DNA from: Lysinibacillus pakistanensis
GTDB taxonomy: Bacteria; Bacillota; Bacilli; Bacillales_A; Planococcaceae
Assembly: GCF_030123245.1 (NCBI RefSeq)
Contig: NZ_CP126101.1
Location: 3,780,501-3,844,500 of the forward strand
Direction: 5' to 3'
Length of the DNA: 64,000 bases
Below, in pieces: positions 24,571 through 34,166 of the stretch. The notes under the pieces are model-generated. The model saw only the letters and a program-made list of their open reading frames with translations. It was not told the DNA's origin and did no database searches. Within the stretch, counting starts at the first letter, position 1, and each line of letters opens with the position of its first letter. The position numbers were made by a program, and so were the translations under genes.

Positions 24571-25251
24571 CTATTCAATAACAGGTGGAAAAATTTTCGC
24601 CTTCTTGTACTTTGCATAATGAACTATTGGTTGAGTCCTTTGGAGCATTTCATTCGTAAAAGGAGCTAGCGTATTGCTTTCAATATTGATTTGCGCTTTA
24701 TGAAGCTGCCAAGGTAAATGATGTATATCGATGCGTAATAATACATTTTTCGATTTTGTCCATGAGCAATAGCGTTCTACTAACCATTTATCAAAGCTGC
24801 TACTAGGTATTTCACTAGGCAATGGTTTATAAGAAATCCTTGCTCTTTCCTTAAATTTATGACTATGGCTTGTAAAAAAGTAGCTATTATCCTTTAGTTG
24901 TAATGCCATTTTTGCATAACGGTATTTTAAACCACCCATTGAAGCTAATTGTGCAACAAAACGATTTGTCACATCTAAATTAAAAAAATAAATACCTTGC
25001 TTCCCCTTGTACGTCACATAGGTACGTATATTGAGCTGTACATAGGAATCAGTTCCAGGGAATGCTGGTAGCAATCGGATTCGTTGTCCGTTTACTTTAA
25101 AAAGCACTATACTAAGCCAAGCGTTTTGTTCAAAGAGATCTACTTTTAAATCTATTGGGATATGTTGCTCTAGTATAGACGGAGGAACAGGCCAATGCAA
25201 AAACAATACATCCTGCCATGTTTGCGTTAAAATCCATGGTTTTCTCAACAT
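24571..25251 (-). CDS. yqjF: DUF2071 (YqjF-like) protein
   Basis: 226 residues from ATG 25251, seven bases after GGGAG. The pattern is DUF2071: TQTWQDVLFLHWPVPPSILE, WLSIVLFKVNGQRIRLLPAF, VQLNIRTYVTYKGKQGIYFF, then LASMGGLKYRYAKMAL and a C-terminal LVERYCSW region. These proteins have an acetoacetate-decarboxylase-like fold; activity not established. Cytosolic, monocistronic. Confidence 0.85.
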   Translation of the reverse strand: MLRKPWILTQTWQDVLFLHWPVPPSILEQHIPIDLKVDLFEQNAWLSIVLFKVNGQRIRLLPAFPGTDSYVQLNIRTYVTYKGKQGIYFFNLDVTNRFVAQLASMGGLKYRYAKMALQLKDNSYFFTSHSHKFKERARISYKPLPSEIPSSSFDKWLVERYCSWTKSKNVLLRIDIHHLPWQLHKAQINIESNTLAPFTNEMLQRTQPIVHYAKYKKAKIFPPVIE

Positions 25252-25308
25252 CAAATCACTCCCTTCTGTAGAATCAATTCTCTCCTACAGAAGAGTAGTT
25301 CAAACATT

Positions 25309-25473
25309 TTATTTTCGATCTGTTTCTAGCGTTTCTTTTACAACAAAGCGATAATATAAATTGCGAAGCTCAGATTCTTTAAAAAGCCCTAAATGATTTT
25401 TTAATTGAGGGTGTACTAGAATTCCATGTTTACGCAACTCGTTAACAAACCAACCCTTTGAATATTTATACAT
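25309..25473 (-). CDS. Small YflJ/DUF2639-like protein
   Basis: 54 residues from ATG 25473, with AAAGGAG about ten bases upstream. It begins MYKYSKGWFVNELRKHGILV, close to the SKGWxVxELKxxGV start of Bacillus YflJ (DUF2639), then HLGLFKESELRNLYYRF. Longer than YflJ and the second half differs, so the assignment is tentative. Function of the family is unknown. Confidence 0.65.
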   Translation of the reverse strand: MYKYSKGWFVNELRKHGILVHPQLKNHLGLFKESELRNLYYRFVVKETLETDRK

Positions 25474-25555
25474 CTAATATAGTCTCCTTTAGCGTTTATT
25501 CATACATAGGGTATGCGCTTGGATTCTAGAAGTGACCTTTTGACAAAATAAAAAA

Positions 25556-25574
25556 CGAAGGGAGTTCCCCTCGC
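25556..25574 (-). terminator. Terminator of selO
   Basis: Minus strand CGAGGGGAACTCCCTTCG followed by TTTTTTATTTTG, eight bases below the selO stop. Confidence 0.8.
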
Positions 25575-25581
25575 TTTCCAA

Positions 25582-27042
25582 TTATGTGCCACAAAATGTA
25601 CGATATGGCTGTGTAGATGGTGTTGGTAATGTTGCGTATTGTAATTGCTCATTAGAATGCTCGAACGGCTTCGCAAGGGCCTTTAATAATTTGTTCATAA
25701 CACTGTAGTCCCCATGCTCGACTGCAGCCTCTAAGGCTTCTTCCACACGATGGTTTCGTGGAATAATTGCTGGATTATGATTACGCATTAATTGGTGAGA
25801 CATTTCCTTTGTTTGAGATTGTCTTGTTAATCGCTCAAGCCATTTACTATGCCACTCTTTAAATGCTGATGAGCTAAATAGCTGTGATTCGTCCCATCTT
25901 TCAAAGGTTAATGCGATAAATGTATTTGTATAGTCCGCTTGATATTGCTGCATAAGCTTAAGTAGCTCTTCAATAAGAAGCACGTCCTGCTCTTCTTCAT
26001 TATAAATTCCAAGCTTTGCACGCATACCTGCTAGCCAGTTATCTTGATACAGTTTGGGATATTGTTGCAATGTTTCTTGAGCTAAGGTTATTGCTTCTTC
26101 TTGATTTTCATGAATTAATGGTAATAGTGTTTCAGCCAAGCGTGTTAAATTCCAGCCACCTATATTGGGCTGGTTGCCATATGCGTAACGACCTTGTCTA
26201 TCAATGGAGCTGAACACTGTCGCTGGGTCATAGGTATCCATAAATGCACAGGGGCCATAATCAATCGTTTCACCACTAATAGTCATATTATCCGTGTTCA
26301 TCACACCATGAATAAAGCCAACTAACTGCCATTTTGCAATAAGGGAGGCCTGCTTTCTGATTACTTCCTGTAGTAGATAAAGATAGCGATTTTGAGCCTG
26401 TTCTGCATTCGGAAAATGGCGCTCTAATGTATATTCTGCCAACATTTTTAGCTCCTCATCTGTTCCCCATTGTGCTGCAAATTGGAAGGTACCGACGCGC
26501 AAATGACTGCTTGCAATACGAGTTAGAACAGCACCCGAAAGCTCAGATTCACGGATAATAGTTTCACCTGTTATTACAACAGCCAAGCTTCGTGAAGTGG
26601 GAATACCAAGTGCATACATGGCTTCGCTAATTATATATTCACGCAGCATGGGACCAAGTGCTGCCCTACCATCTCCGCCACGAGAAAAAGGTGTTCTTCC
26701 TGAGCCTTTTAGTGCGACATCAAAACGTTTATTATTTGGGGTTATTTGCTCTCCAAGCAACAGTGCTCGACCATCCCCTAGCATATTGAAATGACCAAAT
26801 TGATGACCAGCATAGGCTTGAGCAATGGGATTCCCTCCAGTTGGAACCTTATTTCCTGCAAAAATCGCAACCGCTTCCTCGCTAGATAAGGCTTCAATCG
26901 TTAAACCTAATGACGAGGCAACCGCTTCATTTAATTTGACCAGCTTAGGAGCACGTACAGGATTAAGGGCTAGTTCCGAATAAAAAATGCTAGCTAGTTG
27001 GACATAACTATTATCAAAATTCCATCCAAATATATTTTCCAT
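25582..27042 (-). CDS. selO: Protein adenylyltransferase SelO (YdiU family)
   Basis: 486 residues, ATG after AAAGGAG. Pseudokinase fold that transfers AMP from ATP to protein side chains. Visible landmarks are the [11 protein letters not shown] glycine region (about 90-100), [20 protein letters not shown] (about 108-128), [38 protein letters not shown] (metal-binding N and D, about 246-266), [20 protein letters not shown] and the conserved C-terminal FCGT. Length matches the family. In E. coli SelO acts on redox proteins; targets here unknown. Monocistronic with its own terminator. Confidence 0.95.
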   Translation of the reverse strand: MENIFGWNFDNSYVQLASIFYSELALNPVRAPKLVKLNEAVASSLGLTIEALSSEEAVAIFAGNKVPTGGNPIAQAYAGHQFGHFNMLGDGRALLLGEQITPNNKRFDVALKGSGRTPFSRGGDGRAALGPMLREYIISEAMYALGIPTSRSLAVVITGETIIRESELSGAVLTRIASSHLRVGTFQFAAQWGTDEELKMLAEYTLERHFPNAEQAQNRYLYLLQEVIRKQASLIAKWQLVGFIHGVMNTDNMTISGETIDYGPCAFMDTYDPATVFSSIDRQGRYAYGNQPNIGGWNLTRLAETLLPLIHENQEEAITLAQETLQQYPKLYQDNWLAGMRAKLGIYNEEEQDVLLIEELLKLMQQYQADYTNTFIALTFERWDESQLFSSSAFKEWHSKWLERLTRQSQTKEMSHQLMRNHNPAIIPRNHRVEEALEAAVEHGDYSVMNKLLKALAKPFEHSNEQLQYATLPTPSTQPYRTFCGT

Positions 27043-27144
27043 GCTCTCTCCTTTATTGTCTTTTATATTTATTTTCCCTTAATCTTTAAAATCAATTCAT
27101 AGTCAATTTTACCACTAAGAACTCCTTAAAGCCGACTACAAATT

Positions 27145-27172
27145 AAAAATCCGCTAAATAAAGCGGATTTTT
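27145..27172. terminator. Terminator of the racE-rph-ysnB unit
   Basis: AAAAATCCGC and GCGGATTTTT around CTAAATAA-like loop sequence, ten bases below the ysnB stop; works on the minus strand. Confidence 0.85.
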
Positions 27173-27182
27173 ACAACCATCA

Positions 27183-27689
27183 TTATTCATTTCGCATAAA
27201 TGTGTAAGAGTCTAAAAGCTGGTGATCGTCCGTAAAGAAATTAACTTTAAAAGTTGTCTGATTGATCTCCACAACGGCAAAGCTCTTCTCTCGGCGTTCA
27301 CGCGGCTTTAACAGGCTCCCTGGATTTAAAAATAACATACCATCAATCATCTCTGCTCCTAGCATATGAGAATGTCCGAAGCAGACAATTTGTGCATCCA
27401 CTTCTTTCGCTCGGTAGGATAATGATAGCATTGAGCTTTTCACATTAAATAGATGACCGTGGGTTGCAAAGACTTTAATATCGTCAACATCAATAACTAT
27501 TTCATCTGGAAAGGCAGGATCGACGTCACAATTACCTCCTACTTTTTTCATGCCATCTAATACCTGATGGGAGAAAGGAAGCTCACTATCCCCACAATGT
27601 ATCAAGGTGTCAATGTTTGGATAAAAGCCTCGAACCTTTTCAATCACACCGCTATCACCATGTGTATCGCTCATCACTAATATTTGCAT
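27183..27689 (-). CDS. ysnB: Metallophosphoesterase, YsnB/YfcE type
   Basis: 168 residues from ATG 27689, six bases after GAGGTG. Calcineurin-like motifs: VMSDTHGD (8-15), HCGDSE, GGNCDVD, THGH and FGHSHMLGA, giving the two-metal site. Family members hydrolyse small phosphodiesters; the physiological substrate is unknown. Last gene of the rph-rdgB-ysnB group, as in Bacillus subtilis. Confidence 0.92.
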   Translation of the reverse strand: MQILVMSDTHGDSGVIEKVRGFYPNIDTLIHCGDSELPFSHQVLDGMKKVGGNCDVDPAFPDEIVIDVDDIKVFATHGHLFNVKSSMLSLSYRAKEVDAQIVCFGHSHMLGAEMIDGMLFLNPGSLLKPRERREKSFAVVEINQTTFKVNFFTDDHQLLDSYTFMRNE

Positions 27690-27701
27690 AGATATCACCT
27701 C

Positions 27702-28295
27702 TTATTTTATAAGATTTGACAATTGTTCCTTTAACTGACGAATTGCATTTCCACGGTGAGAAATGGCAGCCTTTTCTGCTGGTGATAGCTCAGCCATCAT
27801 ACGGTCTAAGCTTGGTACGTAGAAGATTGGATCATAGCCAAAGCCATTTGTACCTCGTTTTTCATGGGCAATAACACCCTCACAAGTACCAAAAACTGTA
27901 GTTGTGTTAAAATTAGGACCTGCAATGGCAATACAGCAGCAGAAGCGTGCTGTACGATTTTCATCTTCAACATTCTTTAAATTTTCTAGCAGTTTGACTA
28001 TATTCGCTTCATCATCATGGTCGCCTGCATACCGTGCAGAATAAACGCCTGGCTCTCCCTTTAATGCATCGACAGCTAAGCCGCTATCATCTGCAATAAC
28101 GATTGTGCCGAGCTCTTTGGCTAATGCCTCTGCCTTTAAGACTGCATTTTCCTCAAATGTAGTGCCCGTTTCTTCTATTTCCATTTCTGGTGCCACTTCA
28201 AACATGGTTACCACTTCATAGCCAAGTGGACCAAATAAAGCTTCGAAATCCTTAGCTTTTCCTTTATTTTTCGTTGCTATTACTACTTGTTTCAT
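27702..28295 (-). CDS. rdgB: dITP/XTP pyrophosphatase (RdgB/HAM1 family)
   Basis: 197 residues from ATG 28295, with GGAGG nine bases before it; a GTG one codon earlier is equally spaced. Motifs IATKNKGKAKDFEALF (N-terminal nucleotide site), ADDSGLAVDALKGEPGVYSA, and GTNGFGYDPIFYVPS, then LSPAEKAAISHRG are diagnostic. It removes non-canonical purine nucleotides (dITP, XTP) to protect DNA. Six bases separate it from rph, so they are co-translated. Confidence 0.96.
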   Translation of the reverse strand: MKQVVIATKNKGKAKDFEALFGPLGYEVVTMFEVAPEMEIEETGTTFEENAVLKAEALAKELGTIVIADDSGLAVDALKGEPGVYSARYAGDHDDEANIVKLLENLKNVEDENRTARFCCCIAIAGPNFNTTTVFGTCEGVIAHEKRGTNGFGYDPIFYVPSLDRMMAELSPAEKAAISHRGNAIRQLKEQLSNLIK

Positions 28296-28300
28296 CACTT

Positions 28301-29047
28301 TTATCCTCCAATTTGATCTGCCAGTTCGCCAAGTGTCTCTTTTTGTAGTGCAATTAACTCCTGTATGCCCTTTTCACCTAGTGCTAGTAGATCATTTAGC
28401 TGTGCACGAGAAAATGTTGCCTCTTCTCCTGTTCCTTGAAGCTCAACAAATTGTCCTGCTCCTGTCATCACAATATTCATATCGACGGCAGCATCAACAT
28501 CTTCTATATAGTTTAAGTCTAAAATCGCCCCTTGTTCTTCGACAATTCCAACGCTTGTTGCTGCTAAATAGTCAGTCACGGGAAACTTTTCAAAAGGCTT
28601 TTCGGCACCAAATTTAGCGATTGCCTGTGTCATTGCCACAAATGCACCTGTAATAGAGGCTGTACGTGTTCCTCCGTCTGCTTGAATAACATCACAATCA
28701 ATCCACACTGTTCGCTCACCAAGTGCCTCTAAGTCAACAATAGCACGTAATGCACGACCGATTAAACGTTGGATTTCCATTGTACGACCATTTACTTTGC
28801 CTCGAGATGACTCACGGGGTGTACGCTGTGCTGTTGCACGAGGTAGCATCGAATATTCTGCCGTGATCCAACCTTTGCCCTGTCCACGTAAAAATCCTGG
28901 AACCTTATCCTCAATTGTTGCTGTACAAATCACTTTTGTATTACCAACTTGAATTAAAACTGAGCCTTCAGGGTGTAATAAATACTCACTATCTATTTTT
29001 ACTGGTCGCAGTGCATCTGCATTTCTTCCATCAAATCTTGTCATCAT
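28301..29047 (-). CDS. rph: Ribonuclease PH
   Basis: 248 residues from ATG 29047, seven bases after AGGAGG; the frame to 29077 lacks a site and would exceed family length. Motifs [54 protein letters not shown] and [15 protein letters not shown] are those of the phosphorolytic 3'-exoribonuclease that trims tRNA 3' ends. Confidence 0.97.
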   Translation of the reverse strand: MMTRFDGRNADALRPVKIDSEYLLHPEGSVLIQVGNTKVICTATIEDKVPGFLRGQGKGWITAEYSMLPRATAQRTPRESSRGKVNGRTMEIQRLIGRALRAIVDLEALGERTVWIDCDVIQADGGTRTASITGAFVAMTQAIAKFGAEKPFEKFPVTDYLAATSVGIVEEQGAILDLNYIEDVDAAVDMNIVMTGAGQFVELQGTGEEATFSRAQLNDLLALGEKGIQELIALQKETLGELADQIGG

Positions 29048-29140
29048 TCTTGTTCCTCCTAAAACTTTCGCACTCATCTTATCATACTTTAACCATTCAA
29101 AAAAGTGTACGGTTCTCTATGTAAGATGCTAAAAACAGCA

Positions 29141-29173
29141 AAAATCAGCCTAGCCCATCGCTAAGCTGATTTT
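29141..29173 (-). terminator. Terminator of racE
   Basis: Minus strand AAATCAGC-TTAGCG and CTAGGCTGATTTT-type stem directly below the stop at 29174. Some read-through to rph is expected because rph also has upstream sequence of its own. Confidence 0.7.
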
Positions 29174-29971
29174 TTATTTTAATGTCATACGTTTTATATC
29201 GAGAGTACCTTGTTCAAGCCAATTTTCAGCAATTGAACGGAAAATTGGTACTGATCCTGTGGCATAAAATTTATGAGTAGGCACTATAGTTGAATCAGCC
29301 AACGTGCCATTATACTCAAGCATTTCTTGAACATCCTTTGCTGTTTCCTCCGCAGAAGATAGCACGAACACATCTTCTCCGACAACAGCTTCAATTTGTT
29401 TTTGCAAAATTGGATAATGTGTACATCCTAAGATGACCGTATCAAATTGTTCATTTTTCAACGGCTTTAAGCCTTCTGCAATTAATTTATTGGCAAATCC
29501 ACCTTTATATTCGCCACTCTCAACAAGTGGCACAAATGTTGGACAAGCAAGTGGAATAATATGTGTTGACGTATTGAGTGACAGTAAGGCTTCCTCATAC
29601 GCCCCACTTTTAATGGTTCCTTCTGTTGCAAGCACAACGACTTCATGTCGCTTCGTTTTCTTTACAGCTGCACGTGCGCCAGCATTAATAACGCCTAGTA
29701 CCGGAAAAGGCATATTTCTTTGTAAACTTTCGAGTGCTACTGCAGTCGCTGTATTACAAGCAATAACAAGCATCTTGATATTCATTTTCTCGAGTGCTTT
29801 TGCCATTTGCCAAGTGAAATTCCGTACTTCCTGTCGACTTCTCGGACCATATGGACATCTTGCTGTATCGCCAATGTAGTAAATCGTTTCATTTGGCAAA
29901 CGTTTCATAATTTCCTTTGCTACGGTTAAACCGCCAACTCCTGAATCAATAACGCCTATCGGGGCATTCAT
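29174..29971 (-). CDS. racE: Glutamate racemase
   Basis: 265 residues, ATG after GAGGCGG. Both catalytic Cys are present: VIACNTATA (about residue 73) and ILGCTHYPIL (about 184), along with the N-terminal GVIDSGVGGLTVAKEI. It makes D-glutamate for peptidoglycan. Located next to the MarR gene (ysmB), as in Bacillus. Confidence 0.97.
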   Translation of the reverse strand: MNAPIGVIDSGVGGLTVAKEIMKRLPNETIYYIGDTARCPYGPRSRQEVRNFTWQMAKALEKMNIKMLVIACNTATAVALESLQRNMPFPVLGVINAGARAAVKKTKRHEVVVLATEGTIKSGAYEEALLSLNTSTHIIPLACPTFVPLVESGEYKGGFANKLIAEGLKPLKNEQFDTVILGCTHYPILQKQIEAVVGEDVFVLSSAEETAKDVQEMLEYNGTLADSTIVPTHKFYATGSVPIFRSIAENWLEQGTLDIKRMTLK

Positions 29972-29981
29972 ACTTTCCGCC

Positions 29982-30434
29982 TCAATCCTGTTTCATGTGT
30001 ACATGTAGTCTTTGTAGATAGCCTGATAATTGCGCGACTTCTTGTTCATTAAAACCTACAAGTTTTTCCTGCAAATACTGTTGTCTTTTTTCAATAACCT
30101 CTTGAATAATACGTTCGCCTTTCTCGAGAAGATGAACAACAACGACACGACGATCATTTTCGTCACGTACTCGTTTCACTAATTCATTTTTCTCCATTCG
30201 GTCCACTAAATCTGTTGTTGTACTAAAAGCTAAGTATAATCGGTTAGACAAGTCGCCAATTGTCATATCACCAAGTTCTTCTAACCACTGTAATGCAACA
30301 AATTGTGGCGGCGTAATCGCATATTGCGAAACAATCTCTCTTCCCTTTTGTTTCACAATGGCCGCTATATAGCGTAATTCCTTTTCAACCGTTGCAACGG
30401 TTTCAGGTGAGTGTTTTGTTACTTCATCCGACAT
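29982..30434 (-). CDS. ysmB: MarR-family transcriptional regulator (YsmB)
   Basis: 150 residues, AGGAGTG upstream. Winged helix with ITPPQFVALQWLEELGDMTI, LSNRLYLAFSTTTDLVDRME and the wing KRVRDENDRRVVVVHLLEKG. Ten bases ahead of racE, so probably co-transcribed; ligand and targets unknown. Confidence 0.92.
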   Translation of the reverse strand: MSDEVTKHSPETVATVEKELRYIAAIVKQKGREIVSQYAITPPQFVALQWLEELGDMTIGDLSNRLYLAFSTTTDLVDRMEKNELVKRVRDENDRRVVVVHLLEKGERIIQEVIEKRQQYLQEKLVGFNEQEVAQLSGYLQRLHVHMKQD

Positions 30435-30508
30435 ATAACTATTTCACTCCTAAAAATACGTTGAATAGTTCTATTTTGTCGTTTTTTTCATGAAATAGCA
30501 AGTGTCCA

Positions 30509-30730
30509 TTAGTCTAATTTAAATTCTTCTAAGCGTAACAGCTCAATTAACGCCTGAGATCGATTCGTTACACCTAGCTTTTGAATTGTATTGGAAATGT
30601 GATTTCGCACTGTTTTTTCACTAATACCAAGTTGCTCTGCTATATCCCTCGTTGTTTTTTCAGCTAATAAAAGCGCAAATATTTCACGTTCTCGATTTGT
30701 TAAAAGAGAACGATGATGAGAGCCATTCAT
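30509..30730 (-). CDS. gerE: Spore coat regulator GerE
   Basis: 73 residues, a stand-alone LuxR-type helix-turn-helix: LLTNREREIFALLLAEKTTR, IAEQLGISEKTVRNHISN, then IQKLGVTNRSQALIELLRL. GerE binds DNA as a dimer and controls late sigma-K-dependent coat genes in the mother cell. The position between ysmA and ysmB-racE matches Bacillus. Presence implies a spore former. Confidence 0.95.
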   Translation of the reverse strand: MNGSHHRSLLTNREREIFALLLAEKTTRDIAEQLGISEKTVRNHISNTIQKLGVTNRSQALIELLRLEEFKLD

Positions 30731-30892
30731 TTTCAGTTACACCCTCCTCCCCCGCACGTATTGTAACTTATGATAAGGAGTGAGGAGCGGTGACGGCTAT
30801 TTTCATGAATAATACGTGTTTCCTTAAAAATTTCGAAAATTCCTGACATAAAAGAATTTCTTGTCACAAGGATATTAATTTAGGATTTATTA

Positions 30893-31351
30893 TCATAATA
30901 TGGATAGGCTTGCTAAATGATTCCTTGCTTCTACAGACAAAGGTACACTTTTCCCAGTGCGAGGGTCCATTTGCACAACGGTACCCCGACCCGTGAAACA
31001 AACTTCATCTTTTTGATTTTTCCCCAAATAATGAATATCCAATGATGAATTTCCAACCTTCGCTACCTTTGTATAAATTTTTAATGCATCATCAAAGAAA
31101 ACCTGTCTTACATAATCACATTGTAGATCCGCTACTATTGGAATTCCCTCCACATTCTCATCAATTGCAGCTGGCATTAGGATACCTAAGTGACGGAAAT
31201 AATCAATTCGTGCTTGTTCAAAATATGTAAAGCTAACTGTATTGTTCATATGACCGTACATATCTGTTTCAGAAAAACGTACACGTACCTCGATATAAAA
31301 AGAAAAATCCTTTGCCCATTCCTGAAAATCTTCAATATAATTTGCTTTCAT
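30893..31351 (-). CDS. ysmA: Acyl-CoA thioesterase, 4HBT family (YsmA)
   Basis: 152 residues, ATG after AGGAGG. Hot-dog fold with VRVRFSETDMYGHMNNTVSF (the DxxGHxNN catalytic segment, about 21-40) and FEQARIDYFRHLG. Hydrolyses acyl-CoA thioesters; exact chain length unknown. A FadR-like box with a TATAAT just before it lies upstream (31403-31418), so it may respond to long-chain acyl-CoA. Confidence 0.92.
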   Translation of the reverse strand: MKANYIEDFQEWAKDFSFYIEVRVRFSETDMYGHMNNTVSFTYFEQARIDYFRHLGILMPAAIDENVEGIPIVADLQCDYVRQVFFDDALKIYTKVAKVGNSSLDIHYLGKNQKDEVCFTGRGTVVQMDPRTGKSVPLSVEARNHLASLSIL

Positions 31352-31402
31352 CTTACCATCCTCCTAAAATTCATTCGCTTTAAAATTTAGCGAATTGATA
31401 GA

Positions 31403-31418
31403 TGAATATACATTCATT
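31403..31418 (-). promoter_or_regulatory. FadR-like operator and -10 of ysmA
   Basis: TGAATATACATTCATT shares the core TGAAT-n4-ATTCATT with the boxes at 48635 and 50567. On the minus strand TATAAT (31417-31422) touches the box, so a bound repressor would cover the start of transcription about 50 bases before the gene. Confidence 0.45.
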
Positions 31419-31505
31419 ATAAAGGAGATTATTATATTATCATAGAAAATTCAGCTATTTGCTTGTTTTATTCACAAAATCCCTTAGCAAAAGAAATTGG
31501 AATAG

Positions 31506-31541
31506 AAAAATCCCCCTGACACTTTATCGTGTAGGGGGCTT
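31506..31541 (-). terminator. Terminator of sdhCAB
   Basis: Minus strand CCCCCTACACGATAAAGTGT and its complement CAGGGGG, followed by ATTTTTC, 20 bases below sdhB. Confidence 0.85.
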
Positions 31542-31560
31542 TAAAGTAAAGCTTGTACAA

Positions 31561-32340
31561 TTAGTCAACGAAGTGGTCAGAACCGAAGAAGTTACGGAAC
31601 ATTTGCACTGTAGTTGCACGGTTTAATGATGCAATAGATGTTGTTAAAGGAATACCTTTTGGACATGCAGCAACACAGTTTTGGGAGTTACCACAGTTTG
31701 CAAGGCCTCCATCACCCATAATCGCATTTAATCGTTGATCTTTAATCATAGCACCAGTTGGGTGAGTGTTGAATAAACGTACTTGTGATAATGGTGCTGG
31801 TCCGATGAATGAAGCTTTTTCAGACACATTTGGACAAGCTTCCATACATACACCACAAGTCATACATTTAGATAATTCATAAGCCCATTGACGTTTACCT
31901 TCTGGCATACGTGGACCTTCACCTAAATCATAAGTACCATCGATTGGCACCCATGCTTTAACTTTTTTCAGTGCGTTGAACATACGTTCACGGTCAACTT
32001 GTAAGTCACGAATAACAGGGAAAGTTTTCATAGGCTCTAGTTTAATAGGCTCAGTCAATTGATCAACAAGCGTTGAACAAGATTGACGTGGGCGACCATT
32101 AATAACCATTGAACATGCACCACAAACTTCTTCTAAACAGTTCATATCCCATGCTACCGGTGAAGTATTTTCACCATTTTCAGTAACAGGATTTTTTTGA
32201 ATTTCCATTAAAATTGAAATTACGTTCATACCATGACGGTAAGGCACTTGGAATTTTTGCCAGTAGCTATTGCCGCCTTTAGTATCTTGACGTAAAATTT
32301 CCACTTTGACCATTCTTCCAGTATTTGCTGCGATTTGCAT
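31561..32340 (-). CDS. sdhB: Succinate dehydrogenase iron-sulfur subunit
   Basis: 259 residues, AAAGGAGAC inside the end of sdhA. The [2Fe-2S] ligands lie in CLEEVCGACSMVINGRPRQSC-type sequence (about 67-88, split here only by my limit on length). The [4Fe-4S] site is CMTCGVCMEACP (about 156-167). The [3Fe-4S] site is CGNSQNCVAACPKGIP. It passes electrons from the flavoprotein to the membrane anchor and menaquinone. Third gene of sdhCAB. Confidence 0.97.
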   Translation of the reverse strand: MQIAANTGRMVKVEILRQDTKGGNSYWQKFQVPYRHGMNVISILMEIQKNPVTENGENTSPVAWDMNCLEEVCGACSMVINGRPRQSCSTLVDQLTEPIKLEPMKTFPVIRDLQVDRERMFNALKKVKAWVPIDGTYDLGEGPRMPEGKRQWAYELSKCMTCGVCMEACPNVSEKASFIGPAPLSQVRLFNTHPTGAMIKDQRLNAIMGDGGLANCGNSQNCVAACPKGIPLTTSIASLNRATTVQMFRNFFGSDHFVD

Positions 32341-32345
32341 AACTT

Positions 32346-34100
32346 TTAGTCTCCTTTCGCAGAGTAGTCGCGTTTACGTGGTGGAATTAAAGAAACGTCG
32401 ACTTCTTGGTACGTGATGATAGGATTACCAGTAGTTGGATCAAACTTCGCCATTGTTGTTTTTAAGAAGTTTTCATCATCACGGTTCGGGAAATCTGGTT
32501 TATAGTGAGCACCACGTGATTCATTACGCAATAATGCACCCTGTGTCATTACTTTCGCAAGAATTAACATATTTTTAAGCTGACGTGTAAAGTGCGCACC
32601 TTGGTTGCTCCATTTTTGTGTATCATTGATGTTGATGTTATTCCAACGCTCAGAAAGATCATCTAATTTTTTCAATGTATCTTGAAGTTGGTCGTTATAA
32701 CGTACTACTGTCATCGTAGCAGTCATCATCTCACCAAGCTCTTTATGAAGCAAGTAAGCGTTTTCTGTGCCGTCCATCTTCATGATAGCGTCCCATTTAG
32801 CTTGTTCTTCTTTTACGCGAGCATCGTAAAGCTCTTGTGGAAGATCTTCAGCATGCTTTTTAAGATGTTTTACATAATCTACTGCGTTTGGTCCTGCAAC
32901 CATACCACCGTAGATAGCAGATAATAATGAGTTTGCACCAAGACGGTTTGCACCATGTTGTGAGTAATCACATTCACCTGCTGCAAATAGACCAGGTATT
33001 TCAGTCATTTGGTTGTAGTCAACCCATAATCCACCCATTGAGTAGTGAACTGCTGGGAAAATTTTCATAGGTAATTTACGTGGGTCATCTCCAACGAATT
33101 TTTCGTAGATTTCGATGATACCACCAAGCTTAACGTCCAATTCATGCGGATCTTTATGAGAAAGATCTAGGTAAACCATGTTTTCACCATTGATACCAAG
33201 TTTTTGGTTTACACAAACGTCGAAAATTTCACGTGTTGCAATATCACGTGGTACTAAGTTACCATAAGCTGGGTATTTTTCTTCTAGGAAGTACCAAGGT
33301 TTACCGTCTTTATAAGTCCAAATACGTCCACCTTCACCACGAGCCGATTCTGACATTAAACGGTTTTTGTCATCTCCAGGAATCGCTGTAGGGTGAATTT
33401 GAATGAATTCCCCATTCGCATAAGAAGCACCTTGTTGGTAAACGATAGAAGCAGCAGAGCCTGTATTAATAACAGAGTTTGTTGTTTTACCGAAGATAAT
33501 ACCAGGACCACCAGTCGCCATAATAACAGCGTCTGCACGGTATGATTTAATTTCTTCAGTACGCATATCTTGTGCTACAATACCACGACAAACGCCATCT
33601 TCGTCAATAATGACACCAAGGAATTCCCAGTGCTCATATTTATTAACTAAACCAGCTACTTCGTGTGAACGAACTTGCTCATCTAGTGCATATAGTAATT
33701 GTTGACCAGTTGTTGCACCTGAGAATGCTGTACGGTGCATTAATGTACCACCAAAACGACGGAAATCAAGAAGTCCTTCAGGTGTACGGTTGAACATAAC
33801 ACCCATACGGTCCATTAAGTGAATAATACCAGGAGCCGCATCACACATACCCTTAACTGGTGGTTGGTTAGCTAAGAAGTCCCCACCATATACTGTATCA
33901 TCAAAGTGAATCCAAGGAGAATCCCCTTCACCTTTTGTATTTACCGCACCATTAATTCCGCCTTGCGCACATACAGAGTGTGAGCGTTTTACAGGAACTA
34001 ATGAGAATAAATCAACTTCAGTACCAACTTCAGCTGCTTTAATCGTTGCCATCAGACCAGCAAGACCGCCGCCGACAACAATTATTTTGCTTTTCGCCAT
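32346..34100 (-). CDS. sdhA: Succinate dehydrogenase flavoprotein subunit
   Basis: 584 residues, AGGAGTGAG upstream. FAD dinucleotide fold IIVVGGGLAGLMATIKAAE (4-22). The HSVCAQGGINGA stretch carries the flavin-attachment His (H41). Active-site region SESARGEGGRIW and HGANRLGANSLLSA follow. Gram-positive (B-type) length. TCA-cycle oxidation of succinate at the inner face of the membrane. Confidence 0.97.
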   Translation of the reverse strand: MAKSKIIVVGGGLAGLMATIKAAEVGTEVDLFSLVPVKRSHSVCAQGGINGAVNTKGEGDSPWIHFDDTVYGGDFLANQPPVKGMCDAAPGIIHLMDRMGVMFNRTPEGLLDFRRFGGTLMHRTAFSGATTGQQLLYALDEQVRSHEVAGLVNKYEHWEFLGVIIDEDGVCRGIVAQDMRTEEIKSYRADAVIMATGGPGIIFGKTTNSVINTGSAASIVYQQGASYANGEFIQIHPTAIPGDDKNRLMSESARGEGGRIWTYKDGKPWYFLEEKYPAYGNLVPRDIATREIFDVCVNQKLGINGENMVYLDLSHKDPHELDVKLGGIIEIYEKFVGDDPRKLPMKIFPAVHYSMGGLWVDYNQMTEIPGLFAAGECDYSQHGANRLGANSLLSAIYGGMVAGPNAVDYVKHLKKHAEDLPQELYDARVKEEQAKWDAIMKMDGTENAYLLHKELGEMMTATMTVVRYNDQLQDTLKKLDDLSERWNNININDTQKWSNQGAHFTRQLKNMLILAKVMTQGALLRNESRGAHYKPDFPNRDDENFLKTTMAKFDPTTGNPIITYQEVDVSLIPPRKRDYSAKGD

Positions 34101-34166
34101 GATTATTTCTCACTCCTCTTAAAAAATTGCAATGATTGCATGTGCTCTATAGTAGCTTCTATTAAA

